A stretch of DNA of 64,000 nt from Paraburkholderia unamae (GTDB lineage: Bacteria > Pseudomonadota > Gammaproteobacteria > Burkholderiales > Burkholderiaceae): the NCBI RefSeq assembly GCF_003268775.1, contig NZ_QLSU01000019.1, forward strand, positions 96,161 to 160,160. Direction: 5' to 3'. A program made the position numbers and the translations under genes. Shown here one piece after another: positions 42,114-50,326 of the stretch. Under the pieces are notes generated by a model that worked only from the letters and a program-made list of their open reading frames with translations, was not told the DNA's origin and searched no databases. Within the stretch, counting starts at the first letter, position 1, and each line of letters begins with the position of its first letter.

Positions 42114-42550
42114 CTTTTCGTCGACGAACGACATCATCACGTGCTCCTCGTCGATCTTCATGATGTTGTCGACGATCTCCACCACGCCGTGCATCACCCA
42201 GACGACCAGCTCGCGCACTTCGTCATCATGCTGCCGGACCCACGAAACGGATCGACGACAAGTCAGGCGCGCGGCCACACTTGCCACGCTCGCGACCGTA
42301 AAGCTCGAAACCGCGATACACCGCCGCGCCCTCGACGATCTGTTAGCCCGGCAGGTCAAACCACTCCCGCGGCTGGCTGTCCATCTGGTAAGGCTGCTCG
42401 AGGTGGTGACACAAACGCCCGCCGGCCGGAGCTTTTCGCGGCTGGCATGGCCGCGAAGGTCTACCTGGGTCGCAACGCCGCCCCAGCGCGGCAGAGCGAC
42501 CTTGCCCGGTCCGCAGCCTCACGGTGAGCGCGCCAGTACCGTAGCAGGGC
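42114..42550 (-). pseudogene. Degenerate minus-strand coding remnant
   Basis: Two stretches with good codon bias lie in different frames: QIVEGAAVYRGFELYGRERG (around 42345-42250) and QHDDEVRELVVWVMHGVVEI, the latter ending VMMSFVDEK at about 42114. Stops and at least one frameshift separate them, and no start is present. It looks like the remains of one plasmid or phage gene; the family is not recognised. The adjacent 41890-42110 contains VTLYRLLGG on the minus strand, reminiscent of a serine recombinase tail but too short to call. Confidence 0.35.
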
Positions 42551-42570
42551 ATTCGGTGTCCGCATCGAGC

Positions 42571-42632
42571 GCGAAAAATCAGAAAACCGCGAAAAATAAA
42601 AATAGTGCGAAAAATGCGAAAATGTGTATAAT
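42571..42632 (+). promoter_or_regulatory. Phased GCGAAAAAT repeats with a consensus -10 box
   Basis: GCGAAAAAT occurs at 42571, 42589 and 42607, and a one-base-shorter copy GCGAAAAT at 42616. The spacings are 18, 18 and 9 bases, multiples of one nine-base period. A perfect TATAAT follows at 42627-42632, 34 bases before the first gene of the three-gene operon. The array could bind a regulator such as the downstream antitoxin or act as a curved, A-tract upstream element. Confidence 0.6.
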
Positions 42633-42665
42633 CGTTTTATCCCACAGTCCGCGAGGGCCGATCGC

Positions 42666-43331
42666 ATGCCTAACCTTCCGCAGCTTGCACACCACTTCGT
42701 GATTGTTGCCAACGAGTTCGGGCGACTGTTCGTCCCGGTCACGCGTGCGGTGCGACCGGGTGAGTATGCCTTGCGCGAACCGAGCGTAGAGGTGACTGTC
42801 GGGCGTGAGCCGCTGGAATGGGATATTGAGCCTCCGCGATATTTCGGGGGCGTCGTCACGGAAATGAGGCTCGGGAGTTTGAGCAATAGAGATGACGTTT
42901 CGGGTGAATCGTCGGGCAACGCTGGTTTCGAATTCGAGGACCGATACGGGTTGGCTGAAGTCCGGCAGGGGGCAGCTTTTGCCACGAGCGGCCTAGGCGC
43001 GATCTGGGAACGATGGATCGCCAAGGTCCAACGCGCGCCCCGGCGCCAAGCCCTGGCGCGTGCCTGGCGGGTTCAAGAACCGTCCCGCGTGAGAAGGTAC
43101 ATGCTTGTGGAAGGTCTCCTCGTTTCGGCGGGGCGGCTCGCAAAGGATTATTTGCTCGAGACCTTGCGTGAACTTTCAGCCAGCCATCGTGATCTGGCCA
43201 GCAAGCGCGCGCTCGCGCGCGTCGCACACATGCACGTCCGGCCAACCAGCGGTCCGGCGGCTGAAACGGGTAGTGCAGCGGCGATCGCCAAGCGGATGAA
43301 CCCGCTTGGCGCTCCCCCGCATCTCGTCTGA
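42666..43331 (+). CDS. Hypothetical protein, first gene of the Xre-RES operon
   Basis: A 221-residue protein if started at the listed ATG (MPNLPQLAHHFVIVANEFGR). It has an N-terminal beta-rich part (PGEYALREPSVEVTVGREPLEWDIEPPRYF) and a basic helical C-terminus (WIAKVQRAPRRQALARAWRVQE). No family recognised. It begins 34 bases after a TATAAT box and ends 11 bases before the next gene, so it is probably cotranscribed with the toxin-antitoxin pair. It could be a third component or an unrelated cargo gene. Frames extending further upstream cross the repeat array and are unlikely. Confidence 0.6.
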   Translation: MPNLPQLAHHFVIVANEFGRLFVPVTRAVRPGEYALREPSVEVTVGREPLEWDIEPPRYFGGVVTEMRLGSLSNRDDVSGESSGNAGFEFEDRYGLAEVRQGAAFATSGLGAIWERWIAKVQRAPRRQALARAWRVQEPSRVRRYMLVEGLLVSAGRLAKDYLLETLRELSASHRDLASKRALARVAHMHVRPTSGPAAETGSAAAIAKRMNPLGAPPHLV

Positions 43332-43342
43332 AGGAGACCGAT

Positions 43343-44032
43343 ATGCCACATGTAATTGACGACCGAAACCACGGATCCAGCGGAATCAAGATTCATGCGA
43401 TTCTGGCTGAGGGAGACCGTAGTACCGGCGCGCGCGCAGCGCGGGATGTAGCCGAGATTTTCGCGACGGATATTGAAGGCGTCCTGCGCGAGAAAATGGC
43501 ACCCGGTCTGGTTGATGAGCAGCTTCATCGCCTGGTTCGCAAGGCTCTTGAGGACCGTCTCACCACGATGCTTGTCATCGAGGCGGGAGTGTCGCAAGCG
43601 GCTGTGCCGGCGTCGTTGCCTGTGGGCAATCTCAAGCCCTCGGATGTGATAGGACAGGAACTGGTTCAACTCTCGCTCGCCAGCTTGTATCGATGCGTGG
43701 ACACGAACCGGTTCTATTGCGTGAAGCCACCCGGCCAGAGCAATGGCCGCGTGTTTCCGGAATGGCAGTTTGTACAGCCGGTGCCCGAATTGCTTCCTGC
43801 CGTCTTGTCTGCGCTTCGAGGGTCGGCGACGACTGAGGTTCACGCCTTTCTCGTGACCGCTCGGGACGAGCTCAACGAGCTTGCGCCGGCCGAATTGTTG
43901 GCCGGCAAGCCGTTCGCAGGCCGTGGAGAACTCCACAGCAGCCAGAAGCGTCTTTTGCAACTGCCTGCTGCGGAACGACAACGGCGCGTTCTTGTCTCTG
44001 CCGAGCGTCAAAGGGAAGGTGTGGAGCGCTAA
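43343..44032 (+). CDS. Antitoxin-like protein, Xre/MbcA/ParS type
   Basis: A 229-residue protein. The C-terminal part (YRCVDTNRFYCVKPPGQSNGRVFPEWQF, then LLPAVLSALRG, VHAFLVTARDELNELAPAELLAG) matches the pattern of the toxin-binding domain of Xre/MbcA/ParS antitoxins. In that family F-P-x-W-Q-F and a final L-x-P-x-x-L-L-x-G helix pair are characteristic. The N-terminal half is not a standard HTH by eye and may be an extra domain. It starts 11 bases after the first gene, with AAGGAG upstream, and is followed after 10 bases by the RES-domain gene, as in type II Xre-RES modules. Confidence 0.75.
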   Translation: MPHVIDDRNHGSSGIKIHAILAEGDRSTGARAARDVAEIFATDIEGVLREKMAPGLVDEQLHRLVRKALEDRLTTMLVIEAGVSQAAVPASLPVGNLKPSDVIGQELVQLSLASLYRCVDTNRFYCVKPPGQSNGRVFPEWQFVQPVPELLPAVLSALRGSATTEVHAFLVTARDELNELAPAELLAGKPFAGRGELHSSQKRLLQLPAAERQRRVLVSAERQREGVER

Positions 44033-44042
44033 ACGGCCCACC

Positions 44043-44738
44043 ATGCAGAAAAACATCGAGCTGGACCCGCCCGGCGACTTCGTCGCAGCAATGCCGTCCG
44101 TCGGGCAAATCATCGCTGGTCTCGCTAATGAGACCGTACTCATCAGTAGTCGGGAACCTCTTTACCGTGCGGCGTGGTCGCCCCACGCGATTCTCCCGGT
44201 ACAGGCATCGCGCCCGTATCGCTTTGGTCCGCCTGATGCCCTCCGCGCGGCAGACGGTACAGTGCCGTTCTGGTGGTTGTATCTCGCGCCGATGACCGAC
44301 ACGACGGTTTGGGAGGCACGTTTTTGCCTGAACGACGTCACGCGCCCCGGGACGTTCTACATCGACCCGGCCGCCGAGCGCAACGGACTGATCGCAACGC
44401 TGTCATTCCCCCGAGACTTGCTGCTATGGAACCTCAACGGTGAGGCATCGAGCCGCCTCGGCATTTATGACCAGCTGTCGAGTCCGGATTACGACTGGTG
44501 CCAGGAGTTCGGCGCCCGCGTGCATGCAGCCATGGCGCAGATCGACGTTCAGTCGAGGCCTGATGGATTCATGTATCCGTCGCGTCGCGTGCGTGGCTAC
44601 GCGGCAATCGTTCTGTCGTCGGAAGCGGTTGGGTCGATGCGTACCCAGGTGACGTCGCAATGCGAAAAGTTTGTCGACCATCCAGTCTATGAGCGACTGC
44701 GCGACCATCCGCTACGCGTGCCACCGCCGCTCGCCTGA
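44043..44738 (+). CDS. RES-domain protein, candidate NAD-degrading toxin
   Basis: A 231-residue protein beginning MQKNIELDPPGDFVAAMPSV. The RES fold is suggested by ISSREPLYRAAWSPH, SRPYRFGPPDALR, WWLYLAPMTDTTVWEARF (conserved Glu) and IATLSFPRDLLLWNL (Ser); the Arg-Glu-Ser pattern gives the family its name. RES toxins degrade NAD+ and are held by an Xre-type antitoxin encoded just upstream, as here. The length and order fit. The call is moderately sure; toxicity is from family knowledge. An upstream GTG start is possible but lacks support. Confidence 0.75.
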   Translation: MQKNIELDPPGDFVAAMPSVGQIIAGLANETVLISSREPLYRAAWSPHAILPVQASRPYRFGPPDALRAADGTVPFWWLYLAPMTDTTVWEARFCLNDVTRPGTFYIDPAAERNGLIATLSFPRDLLLWNLNGEASSRLGIYDQLSSPDYDWCQEFGARVHAAMAQIDVQSRPDGFMYPSRRVRGYAAIVLSSEAVGSMRTQVTSQCEKFVDHPVYERLRDHPLRVPPPLA

Positions 44739-44800
44739 GTTCTGATATCGAGGGACCCACCCAGGTGTCCTTTTGATTTTCGTGCAGGATTCCGGTTAGG

Positions 44801-44830
44801 CTCACCACGTCTGGTGAGGCTTTGCCTTGT
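44801..44830 (+). terminator. Candidate terminator after the RES gene
   Basis: CTCACCA and TGGTGAG form a perfect 7-bp stem around CGTC, followed by a weak T-rich stretch (GCTTTGCCTT). A second imperfect hairpin with TTTTGATTTT lies just before it, near 44750-44780. The rest of the gap to the minus-strand cupredoxin gene, 44831-44978, shows nothing. Confidence 0.45.
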
Positions 44831-44978
44831 GCCCCCTCAATATTTTTAATTTAAAATCAACTTGTTGCTGACTACTTCGCTAACCACTGTCGGCTGACGT
44901 AGACCGAAATGAATCTGTCGCTGGCTAACAGGAGTGGACGCATGCTTTATCGGCCATCTTGTGGGTTTGCAGTGGAAC

Positions 44979-45395
44979 CTACGGCGTCACGACAAGCTCC
45001 GTATGCATTCCCGCTGCATAGTGTCCCGGCTTGTTGCAGATCAGCGCGTAGTGTCCGGGCGCAAGCTTGAATGACACGCGCTTGCTGTTTCCCGGTGCGA
45101 TATCTTCGATTTCACCGATCTTGTTGAGCCTGCGCTCAAGCACCTTTCCTTTACTGACGGGGAGTGCATCGTCCGAGAGATCTGTCTTGAGCACAACGAG
45201 TTCGTGTTCCATGTTGTTGTTCGCAGCATTCCTGACTTCTAGTGTGATGTGGCCTGCCTTCACGTTGTGCGTCCCAAGCTGGATCGAGTTCGATAGCAGT
45301 GTCGCGTTGACGGTTTGTTCCGCCCAGCTTGCATGTGATGTCATCCCGAGTGTGATCACGCCGGCGAGGATAGTGAATCTGGAAGTCGCATACAT
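44979..45395 (-). CDS. Periplasmic cupredoxin-like copper protein
   Basis: A 138-residue protein with a Sec signal peptide (residues 1-25, cleavage near ASWA-EQ). The C-terminal loop YALICNKPGHYAAGMH gives type 1 copper ligands C120, H125 and M130, and H64 in NMEHELVV is the fourth; this is the plastocyanin/azurin/sulfocyanin-like arrangement. The ATG has a perfect AAAGGAGG ribosome site. It lies downstream of the RND efflux genes on the same strand with a gap of 176 bases, so a shared role in copper or silver homeostasis is likely but inferred. Confidence 0.85.
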   Translation of the reverse strand: MYATSRFTILAGVITLGMTSHASWAEQTVNATLLSNSIQLGTHNVKAGHITLEVRNAANNNMEHELVVLKTDLSDDALPVSKGKVLERRLNKIGEIEDIAPGNSKRVSFKLAPGHYALICNKPGHYAAGMHTELVVTP

Positions 45396-45571
45396 GGTCG
45401 CCTCCTTTGTGCATCGACATATCGCGCATGCCACGCGTCGAGTGATTACCGCGCGCAGTTTTTTTGGGCGCGCAAACGCCTCTGCCGGTTGGATGGCATG
45501 AACGCATTCTGCGCCGCGCAATACGTGAAGTAAGCGTGGACGATGGCGGGTATATTCCAGGTCCGCCCCAC

Positions 45572-46087
45572 TCACGAACCCAGGATGGCGATCTTGCGGC
45601 TGTTTTGAAGATACCGGTACTCGTGCCACGTGAGGACGATGACGACAGCGTCCAGTGCCGTCACCAGCAGTAACCAGACCGAATGGGTGTTCGTGAAGCG
45701 GTAGGTCTGGTAGGCGATGAACAGCGCGAAGATAACGATCGAGACAGGGAAGTACCAGAGTTTTTCGCGCAGCAAACCGGCCACGAGCCAGAGCTTTATC
45801 ACCCCGTGTCCAAGCAGATAGAGCGCGGCGAATCGCTGGGCATCGACAGACAGGTGCTGCACGGTGTGAAGGAGAAGGTTTGCCACGAGATCGTGTGGAT
45901 CCTCGGCAAACTCATCACGGGTGACCCACAGCACAAGCGCCAGAAAGTACCGTTGCGGGACCAGCCAGGTCGCGACACCGGCGGCAATTTCGGCAATCGC
46001 GAAGACTGCCTTGAAGCCCAAAGTCAATTCGAACAGCAGGTGCAGGTTCTTCTCGCCCGGTGACCTCCTTTTGTCCGTCTCATGCAT
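45572..46087 (-). CDS. DUF2127 membrane protein
   Basis: A 171-residue protein with four hydrophobic segments. The pattern LHLLFELTLGFKAVFAIAEIAAG at the start and YLLGHGVIKLWLVAGLLREKLWYFPV in the middle is the DUF2127 family signature. The biochemical function is unknown. Its start overlaps the end of the RND pump gene by eight bases, so it is cotranscribed with the pump. Such proteins often accompany metal or stress operons in Burkholderiaceae; that association is general knowledge, not proof. Confidence 0.85.
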   Translation of the reverse strand: MHETDKRRSPGEKNLHLLFELTLGFKAVFAIAEIAAGVATWLVPQRYFLALVLWVTRDEFAEDPHDLVANLLLHTVQHLSVDAQRFAALYLLGHGVIKLWLVAGLLREKLWYFPVSIVIFALFIAYQTYRFTNTHSVWLLLVTALDAVVIVLTWHEYRYLQNSRKIAILGS

Positions 46088-49000
46088 TCGTGGTCCCCGG
46101 TTCTGCGGCTTCGTCGCGCGCGAAGCGGCCGTAGCGCAAGGCCAGCGTTGGCAGGACGATCAGGTTCAGCGCGGTCGATGTGAGCAGGCCGCCAAGGATG
46201 ACAATGGCCATCGGCCCTTCGATTTCGTTGCCTGGCGCGCCGCTCGTCACGGCGAGCGGCGCGAGCGCGAGCGCGGTGACCAACGCGGTCATGAGGATCG
46301 GCACGAGCCGTTCCGACGCGCCGCGCACAGCGGTGTCGGTAGTCCATGCCAACCCTTCGATGTGCACCAGATGCTCGTAATGGCTAATCAGCATGATCGA
46401 ATTGCGCAGCGAGATGCCGAGCAGCGTGACGAAACCCACCATGCTGCCAAGCGACAGGTTCCCGCCGGTGAGCACCACGCCCAGCACGCCACCCACGAGT
46501 GCGAAGGGCAGGTTGATCAGAACCAGCAACACGGCGCGCCGGTTTTTCATCGCGAGGAATAGCAGCAACGCGATGCCCACCAGCGCCATCCCGCCGTACG
46601 CGAGCAGGTCGCGCTGCGACTGCGCGCGCTCTTCGCTCTCGCCGCTGAAAACGGCGTACGTACCCGTCGGCATCCTGATCTCGCGATTCACACGCGCCTG
46701 CGCTTCCTTCACGAAGTCACTGACCGCCCGGCTGCCGAGATTCACCGACACCGTCTGCACGCGCTGGCCGCCGCCGTGCGTGATCTGGTAGCGGCCGGCG
46801 ACCTGCCAGATCGTCGCGAGCGTGGAAAGCGGCACGGAAAATCCATCTGCATTGCTTAGCATGAGTTTGCCCACGTCGCTGACCGATCTGCGCTGTGCCG
46901 GGTCGAGCACGACGGCGACGTCATAGGCGCGCCCGCCCTCGTAGATTTGCGTGACGGTTACACCGGCATACGCAGCCTGGATCGCGTCGAGCACTTCGAC
47001 CGGGCGAAAGCTCCAGCGGCTCAGTGCGTCCGGATTGAGCTTCACGTCCAGTTCGGGAATGCCAGGTGGCGAATCCACCCGCACGCTGGCGACGCCGTGG
47101 ATCGTACCGATCAACTGGGCAATCTGCTGCGCCGTTCGATCGATGACGTCGAGATTGCTGCCGAAGACATTCACAACCACGGGCGCTGTCGTACCCGAAA
47201 TGGTTTCGTCGATCCGCTCTTCGAGAAACGTGTTGACCGAGGTGGAGAGGCCCGGAAAGCGCGCCAGCGCCTGTCGGATCCGGTATAGCGCCCAGTGCTG
47301 GGCCGATGCCCCCATCGGCTTGAGGTCGACCTCGAACTCGGAGAGCTGCACGCCGGTCGGGTCGACCACGCCGTTCGCGCGGCCCGCCCGTTGCGCGACG
47401 AGCCGCACGCCCGGCACCTGCATCAGCGCTTGCGAGACCTGCGTGCCGACCCGCATCGATTCCGCGAGCGAGGTGCCCGGCGCGAGCCCCATGTGAACGG
47501 TGTAGTGCCCTTCGCGCAGTTGCGGAATGAAGCTTCCGCTCATGAAGGGAAGCGACGCGAGCGCGGCGGCGCACATCACCGCGATGATCGTCATGATCGC
47601 CGTCACATGCTGTTCGACTTTCGTGAGCAGTGCGATGTAGCGGATCTTGAGGCGGCCGATCAGGCGAGGTTCCCGCTCCGGCAAGGGCCCCTTCGCCAGC
47701 AGTGCGAGCGCCATCGCGGGCGTAAGCGTGAGGGCGACGCCAAGCGACGCGAGCACAGCGAGGATATAGGCGACGCCCAGCGGGGCGAAGAGGCGTCCAC
47801 CGATACCCGTGAGCGTGAGCACGGGCAAAAAGATCAGCATCACGATGAAGGTGGCGAATACCACGGCGCTGCGGACTTCGAGCGAGGCACGCAGCACGAC
47901 GTGAAACGCCGGCAGCGGCTCATCCAATGTGCGGTTTTCGCGCAGGCGGCGATAGATATTCTCGACGTCGATGATGGCGTCGTCGACCACTTCGCCCAGC
48001 GCAATGGCGAGCCCGCCCAGCGTCATCGTGTTCAGACTGACGCCCAACGCGGTGAGCACGATGATCGCGACGAGCAGCGACATGGGAATCGCAACGGCGG
48101 AGATCACGGCGGTGCGCACGTTGAGCAGAAACAGGAACAGCACGGCGATGACCAGCAAGGCCCCGGCGATGAGCACCATACGCAGGTGGCCGACGGAAGC
48201 CTCGATGAAGTTGGCTGGCCGGAAGACGTCTGGATTCACGTCCACGCCCTGGCGGGTAAGTTCGGGCCCGAGCCCGGCAAGCGTCCTTTCGATGTCGCGC
48301 GTCACGGCCATCGTGTTGGTCCCGTACTGGCTCTCCATCACGACCATCACGCCGGGCCTGCCCATGATCGATGCCGCGCCCGCAGCGGGTGCGTCGCCCC
48401 AGGTCACGCTGGCGACGTCGCCAAGGCGAACCGCCGCGCCGTTGCTCGCACGCAGCACGACTCCGGCGAGTTTTTGCGGCGTGGCGATCTGGCCATCGGC
48501 GTTGACGGCAATGCGCTGATTGCGGGTCTCGATGAATCCGGCGCCGCGCACGCCCGTGGCCTGGCGCGCCGCGGCCACGACACCCTGGATCGACAGGCCG
48601 TGGCGGGTCAGCTTCGCGGGGTCGATCTGAATCTGCATCTGGCGCGTATCGCCGCCGAACACGATCACGTCGGCCACGCCGCGCGCACTCAGCAACTGCG
48701 GTTTGACGGTCCACTGCGCGATGTCGTAAAGGTCCGCGAGCGAGCGCGTCTTCGACGTCAGGCCGATGGTGCGCACGACGCTCGTCGTCGTGGTGAGCGG
48801 CAGGAGCTGGGGAGCCGGAACGCCTGCCGGAAGCGCACCCGCGAGAGCGCTGATGCGCTCGGTGACGAGCTGCCGTGTCTGCATCACGTTGGCATGGTCG
48901 TCGAAAACGAGCGTGACCGAGGAGAGGCCCTGCATGGACCGCGAGCGGATCGAGCGCAGGCCGGTCATGCCGCCGAGGGCGTTTTCGACCGGCTGTGTGA

Positions 49001-49193
49001 CGAGGGTCTCTACCTGCTCGCTGGTCATGCCTGGCGCGGCCGTCTGCACGATGCTCATCGGCGGCGCGAATTCGGGAAAGACATCGAGCTTCGCGCGTGT
49101 GATCGAGAAGAGGCCGTAGCCGGCCGTCATGATGGCCAGCGAGAAAATGACGCCGCGAAAGCGCAGCGAAAAGCGGATGATCGCGTCAAGCAT
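46080..49193 (-). CDS. Heavy-metal-efflux type RND transporter
   Basis: A protein of 1037 residues with the RND plan: N-terminal helix, periplasmic porter domain, helices 2-6, second porter domain and helices 8-12. Features include the start RFRGVIFSLAIMTAGYGL, KLDVFPEFAPP after helix 1, the fourth-helix motif GGLAIALGEVVDDAIIDVENIYRRL with the proton-relay acidic residues, and a C-terminal GNEIEGPMAIVILGGLLTSTALNLIVLPTLAL. It resembles CzcA/CusA but is a divergent branch, so the metal cannot be named. It should export metal ions across the envelope with the adaptor and outer-membrane genes downstream in coordinates (upstream in transcription). Confidence 0.9.
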   Translation of the reverse strand: MLDAIIRFSLRFRGVIFSLAIMTAGYGLFSITRAKLDVFPEFAPPMSIVQTAAPGMTSEQVETLVTQPVENALGGMTGLRSIRSRSMQGLSSVTLVFDDHANVMQTRQLVTERISALAGALPAGVPAPQLLPLTTTTSVVRTIGLTSKTRSLADLYDIAQWTVKPQLLSARGVADVIVFGGDTRQMQIQIDPAKLTRHGLSIQGVVAAARQATGVRGAGFIETRNQRIAVNADGQIATPQKLAGVVLRASNGAAVRLGDVASVTWGDAPAAGAASIMGRPGVMVVMESQYGTNTMAVTRDIERTLAGLGPELTRQGVDVNPDVFRPANFIEASVGHLRMVLIAGALLVIAVLFLFLLNVRTAVISAVAIPMSLLVAIIVLTALGVSLNTMTLGGLAIALGEVVDDAIIDVENIYRRLRENRTLDEPLPAFHVVLRASLEVRSAVVFATFIVMLIFLPVLTLTGIGGRLFAPLGVAYILAVLASLGVALTLTPAMALALLAKGPLPEREPRLIGRLKIRYIALLTKVEQHVTAIMTIIAVMCAAALASLPFMSGSFIPQLREGHYTVHMGLAPGTSLAESMRVGTQVSQALMQVPGVRLVAQRAGRANGVVDPTGVQLSEFEVDLKPMGASAQHWALYRIRQALARFPGLSTSVNTFLEERIDETISGTTAPVVVNVFGSNLDVIDRTAQQIAQLIGTIHGVASVRVDSPPGIPELDVKLNPDALSRWSFRPVEVLDAIQAAYAGVTVTQIYEGGRAYDVAVVLDPAQRRSVSDVGKLMLSNADGFSVPLSTLATIWQVAGRYQITHGGGQRVQTVSVNLGSRAVSDFVKEAQARVNREIRMPTGTYAVFSGESEERAQSQRDLLAYGGMALVGIALLLFLAMKNRRAVLLVLINLPFALVGGVLGVVLTGGNLSLGSMVGFVTLLGISLRNSIMLISHYEHLVHIEGLAWTTDTAVRGASERLVPILMTALVTALALAPLAVTSGAPGNEIEGPMAIVILGGLLTSTALNLIVLPTLALRYGRFARDEAAEPGTTNA

Positions 49194-49246
49194 GGGACGT
49201 TGCGTGGGGTTGTTCTGGGCGCGGTCTGCACAGCCGGGTCGCGGGA

Positions 49247-50326
49247 TCAGTCATCGCACTCCGGCGGGTCCTTGCAGGCGGTGCCGATGCTCTGCGGCCT
49301 GGTCTCTTCGGAGAGCAGCAGTTGTGCGCCCTGCGTGACGATCTGGTCGCCGGCGTGAAAGCCGGCTGTCACGCCGGCTGTCACCATGAAGCCGCGATCG
49401 CCCTCGTTGCCCGCCGGCACGTAGCGCCGCGTGAAGCGGTCCGGCGCCGTGCGCACGTAAGCCCACGTTTGACCGCCGTACCACACCACCGCCTGCCCGG
49501 GAATCAGCAGCCCGGATACCGCCTCGCTCGATGTCGGCACGCGCGCACTCGTGCGCAGGTTCGCGGGCAGTGCGGTATCGGCGACATAGAGCCACGGCGT
49601 TCCCTGTACGGCGGGATCGGCGAGCGGCGAAGCGGAGAGCCTTTGAGCGGGCACGGTATGGCCGTCGCGTGCGTCGATTGCGATTTGCACGGGCGGCGGC
49701 GCGGCGAAGCTGGAAGGCAGCGTGATACGGAGCACGACCGACTGGCCCGCCTGGAGACGCTGGAACAGCGTCGAGGCGGGCGCCGTCGCGGCGCTGGCGA
49801 GTGGAGCGCCGAACTGCTGGCGCAACGTGCCGGAAAGACCCTCCAGCGCGATTCGCGCAGACCGCAGTTTTGCCGCGTCGCCTTGCATTGCCGACTGCGC
49901 GGCCTGGAGACTTTTCTGCGAGATATTGCGGTCGTCGGCGAAGAGCGTGCGGCTGCTGTCGTACTGTGCCCGTGAGGCGGCCGCCTGAGCGCTGAACGTG
50001 TCGACGTCCGCGCGTGCGCTTGCGAGCCGGTTGCGCAGATCGAAAAGCGGCTGTAGATCGACGACCGTGGCGTCGGCGTGTATGCCGGGCTGGGTCCTGA
50101 CGGCGGCAAGCGGTGCGACTTCGATGTGCCCCGCGCGCTGCGCATCGGGGCTCACGACCACGACCGTTTCGCCGTTGACCGTCTGCACGGCGGGCGGCGG
50201 TGCGGGCTGTGCCGCCGCGGCGGCCGACGCCCCGGAGTCGTCAAACGCCTGGTTGATGATGTACCAGCCCGTGCCTGCGCAGAGGGCCAGTGAAAGGGCG
50301 CAAAAGAAGATCAGCCGGAGTTTCAT
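49247..50326 (-). CDS. RND efflux periplasmic adaptor
   Basis: A 359-residue membrane-fusion protein. An N-terminal helix (RLIFFCALSLALCAGTGWYI) anchors it. After an Ala/Pro-rich linker come a beta-barrel/lipoyl half (ETVVVVSPDAQRAGHIEVAPLAAVRTQPG), a coiled-coil hairpin (LRNRLASARADVDTFSAQAAASRAQ; SQKSLQAAQSAMQGDAAKL) and a C-terminal barrel (PDRFTRRYVPAGNEGDRGFMV). It overlaps the outer-membrane protein gene by four bases. It lies 53 bases upstream of the RND pump gene in the direction of transcription. The terminal sequence ends with two cysteines (ACKDPPECDD), a small metal-binding-like tail. Confidence 0.88.
   Translation of the reverse strand: MKLRLIFFCALSLALCAGTGWYIINQAFDDSGASAAAAAQPAPPPAVQTVNGETVVVVSPDAQRAGHIEVAPLAAVRTQPGIHADATVVDLQPLFDLRNRLASARADVDTFSAQAAASRAQYDSSRTLFADDRNISQKSLQAAQSAMQGDAAKLRSARIALEGLSGTLRQQFGAPLASAATAPASTLFQRLQAGQSVVLRITLPSSFAAPPPVQIAIDARDGHTVPAQRLSASPLADPAVQGTPWLYVADTALPANLRTSARVPTSSEAVSGLLIPGQAVVWYGGQTWAYVRTAPDRFTRRYVPAGNEGDRGFMVTAGVTAGFHAGDQIVTQGAQLLLSEETRPQSIGTACKDPPECDD

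Noticed and set aside
47295..49358. Plus-strand open frame of 687 residues opposite the RND pump
   Set aside because: It is a shadow frame of the pump with extreme His/Arg/Asp composition.
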